A DNA stretch of 6,422 nucleotides from an uncultured Arcobacter sp. GTDB lineage: Bacteria; Campylobacterota; Campylobacteria; Campylobacterales; Arcobacteraceae. Shown piece by piece: positions 5,971-6,422 of this stretch. The translations under genes were made by a program, and so were the position numbers. The stretch is from NCBI GenBank assembly GCA_913062735.1, contig CAJXWI010000154.1:1-6422 (forward strand), given 5' to 3'. The notes under the pieces were generated by a model. The model had not been told where the DNA came from and did not search any database. It was given only the letters and a program-made list of their open reading frames with translations. Each line of letters opens with the position of its first letter. Positions within the stretch are counted from its first letter, which is position 1.

Positions 5971-6422
5971 ATTATTTTCAAGATGGAGGTGCTCCTATTG
6001 CACTTACTAGTATTGATAAATTTGTAAACTGGGGACGTTCAAACTCTTTATGGCCTCTTACTTATGGATTGGCTTGTTGCGCGATTGAAATGATGGCTTC
6101 AGGAGCTTCAAGATACGATTTTGATAGATTTGGAACTATTTTTAGAGCAAGTCCAAGGCAAGCGGATGTTATTATAATAGCAGGTACGCTTACTAAAAAA
6201 CATGCTGAATTCATGAGGCGTTTATATGATCAAATGCCTGATCCTAAATGGGTTATTTCAATGGGGTCATGTGCTAATACGGGTGGGATGTTTAATACTT
6301 ATGCCACTGTTCAAGGTGCAGATAGAATAGTGCCTGTTGATATTTATTTACCTGGCTGTGCACCTAGACCTGAAACTTTGCAATATGCGCTTATGATGTT
6401 ACAAAAGAAAATACGAAGAGAA
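5952..6422 (+). CDS. nuoB: NADH-quinone oxidoreductase (complex I) subunit B, 3' end beyond the window
   Basis: NuoB carries the terminal 4Fe-4S cluster N2 that hands electrons to quinone. The visible 157 residues cover nearly the whole conserved core. All four cluster ligands are present: the adjacent C42 and C43 in [13 protein letters not shown]107 in GSCANTGG and C136 in [27 protein letters not shown] and AGTLTKK are further family motifs. The ATG at 5952 lies within the end of nuoA in another frame. AAGGAG (5939-5944), seven bases upstream and also inside nuoA, is a strong ribosome binding site, so the two genes are translationally linked. The remaining nuo genes should follow to the right. 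The reading frame is open to the last base. Confidence 0.98.
   Translation, partial: MAQHKVNYFQDGGAPIALTSIDKFVNWGRSNSLWPLTYGLACCAIEMMASGASRYDFDRFGTIFRASPRQADVIIIAGTLTKKHAEFMRRLYDQMPDPKWVISMGSCANTGGMFNTYATVQGADRIVPVDIYLPGCAPRPETLQYALMMLQKKIRRE

Noticed and set aside
5784..5981. Antisense open frame opposite nuoA
   Set aside because: It lies opposite the conserved NuoA membrane helices and the nuoB start; no independent support.

Overview
This AT-rich window looks like chromosomal DNA from a Campylobacterota bacterium (the former epsilonproteobacteria), most likely an Arcobacter-type genome. The evidence is the LpxB N-terminus with an LExSxNxHL motif instead of the usual GExSGD, the long QueH, the style of NuoA and NuoB, A/T-ending codons throughout, and promoters with a recognisable -10 box but a poor -35. 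The genus is an inference. No mobile element, CRISPR array, tRNA or rRNA was found.

Layout. On the minus strand (1-1844), queH (epoxyqueuosine reductase, last step of queuosine synthesis) is followed by lpxB (lipid-A-disaccharide synthase). The two overlap by four bases (ATGA), and lpxB runs off the left edge. A 90-bp divergent spacer (1845-1934) separates them from the plus-strand genes. First come a small predicted lipoprotein (1935-2318) and, nine bases later, nfo (endonuclease IV, AP-site DNA repair). After a 78-bp gap with its own promoter-like sequence comes a tight pair: a 117-residue single-pass membrane protein and a 579-residue AAA+ ATPase that share one base (TAATG). A 233-bp spacer then leads to nuoA and nuoB, the first genes of the respiratory complex I operon. 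These overlap by 19 bp, and nuoB runs off the right edge.

How the genes work together. LpxB serves outer-membrane lipid A synthesis, QueH tRNA modification, Nfo base-excision repair, and NuoA/NuoB the proton-pumping dehydrogenase. These are ordinary housekeeping functions with no evident functional link beyond operon packing. The least understood parts are the membrane protein/AAA+ ATPase pair and the spacer before nuoA. That spacer holds a promoter-like sequence, a possible 26-codon ORF with a good ribosome binding site, and a strong intrinsic-terminator-like hairpin whose 5' arm has an alternative upstream partner. No clear new defence or mobile system is visible. The ATPase pair and the nuo leader are the best candidates for follow-up.
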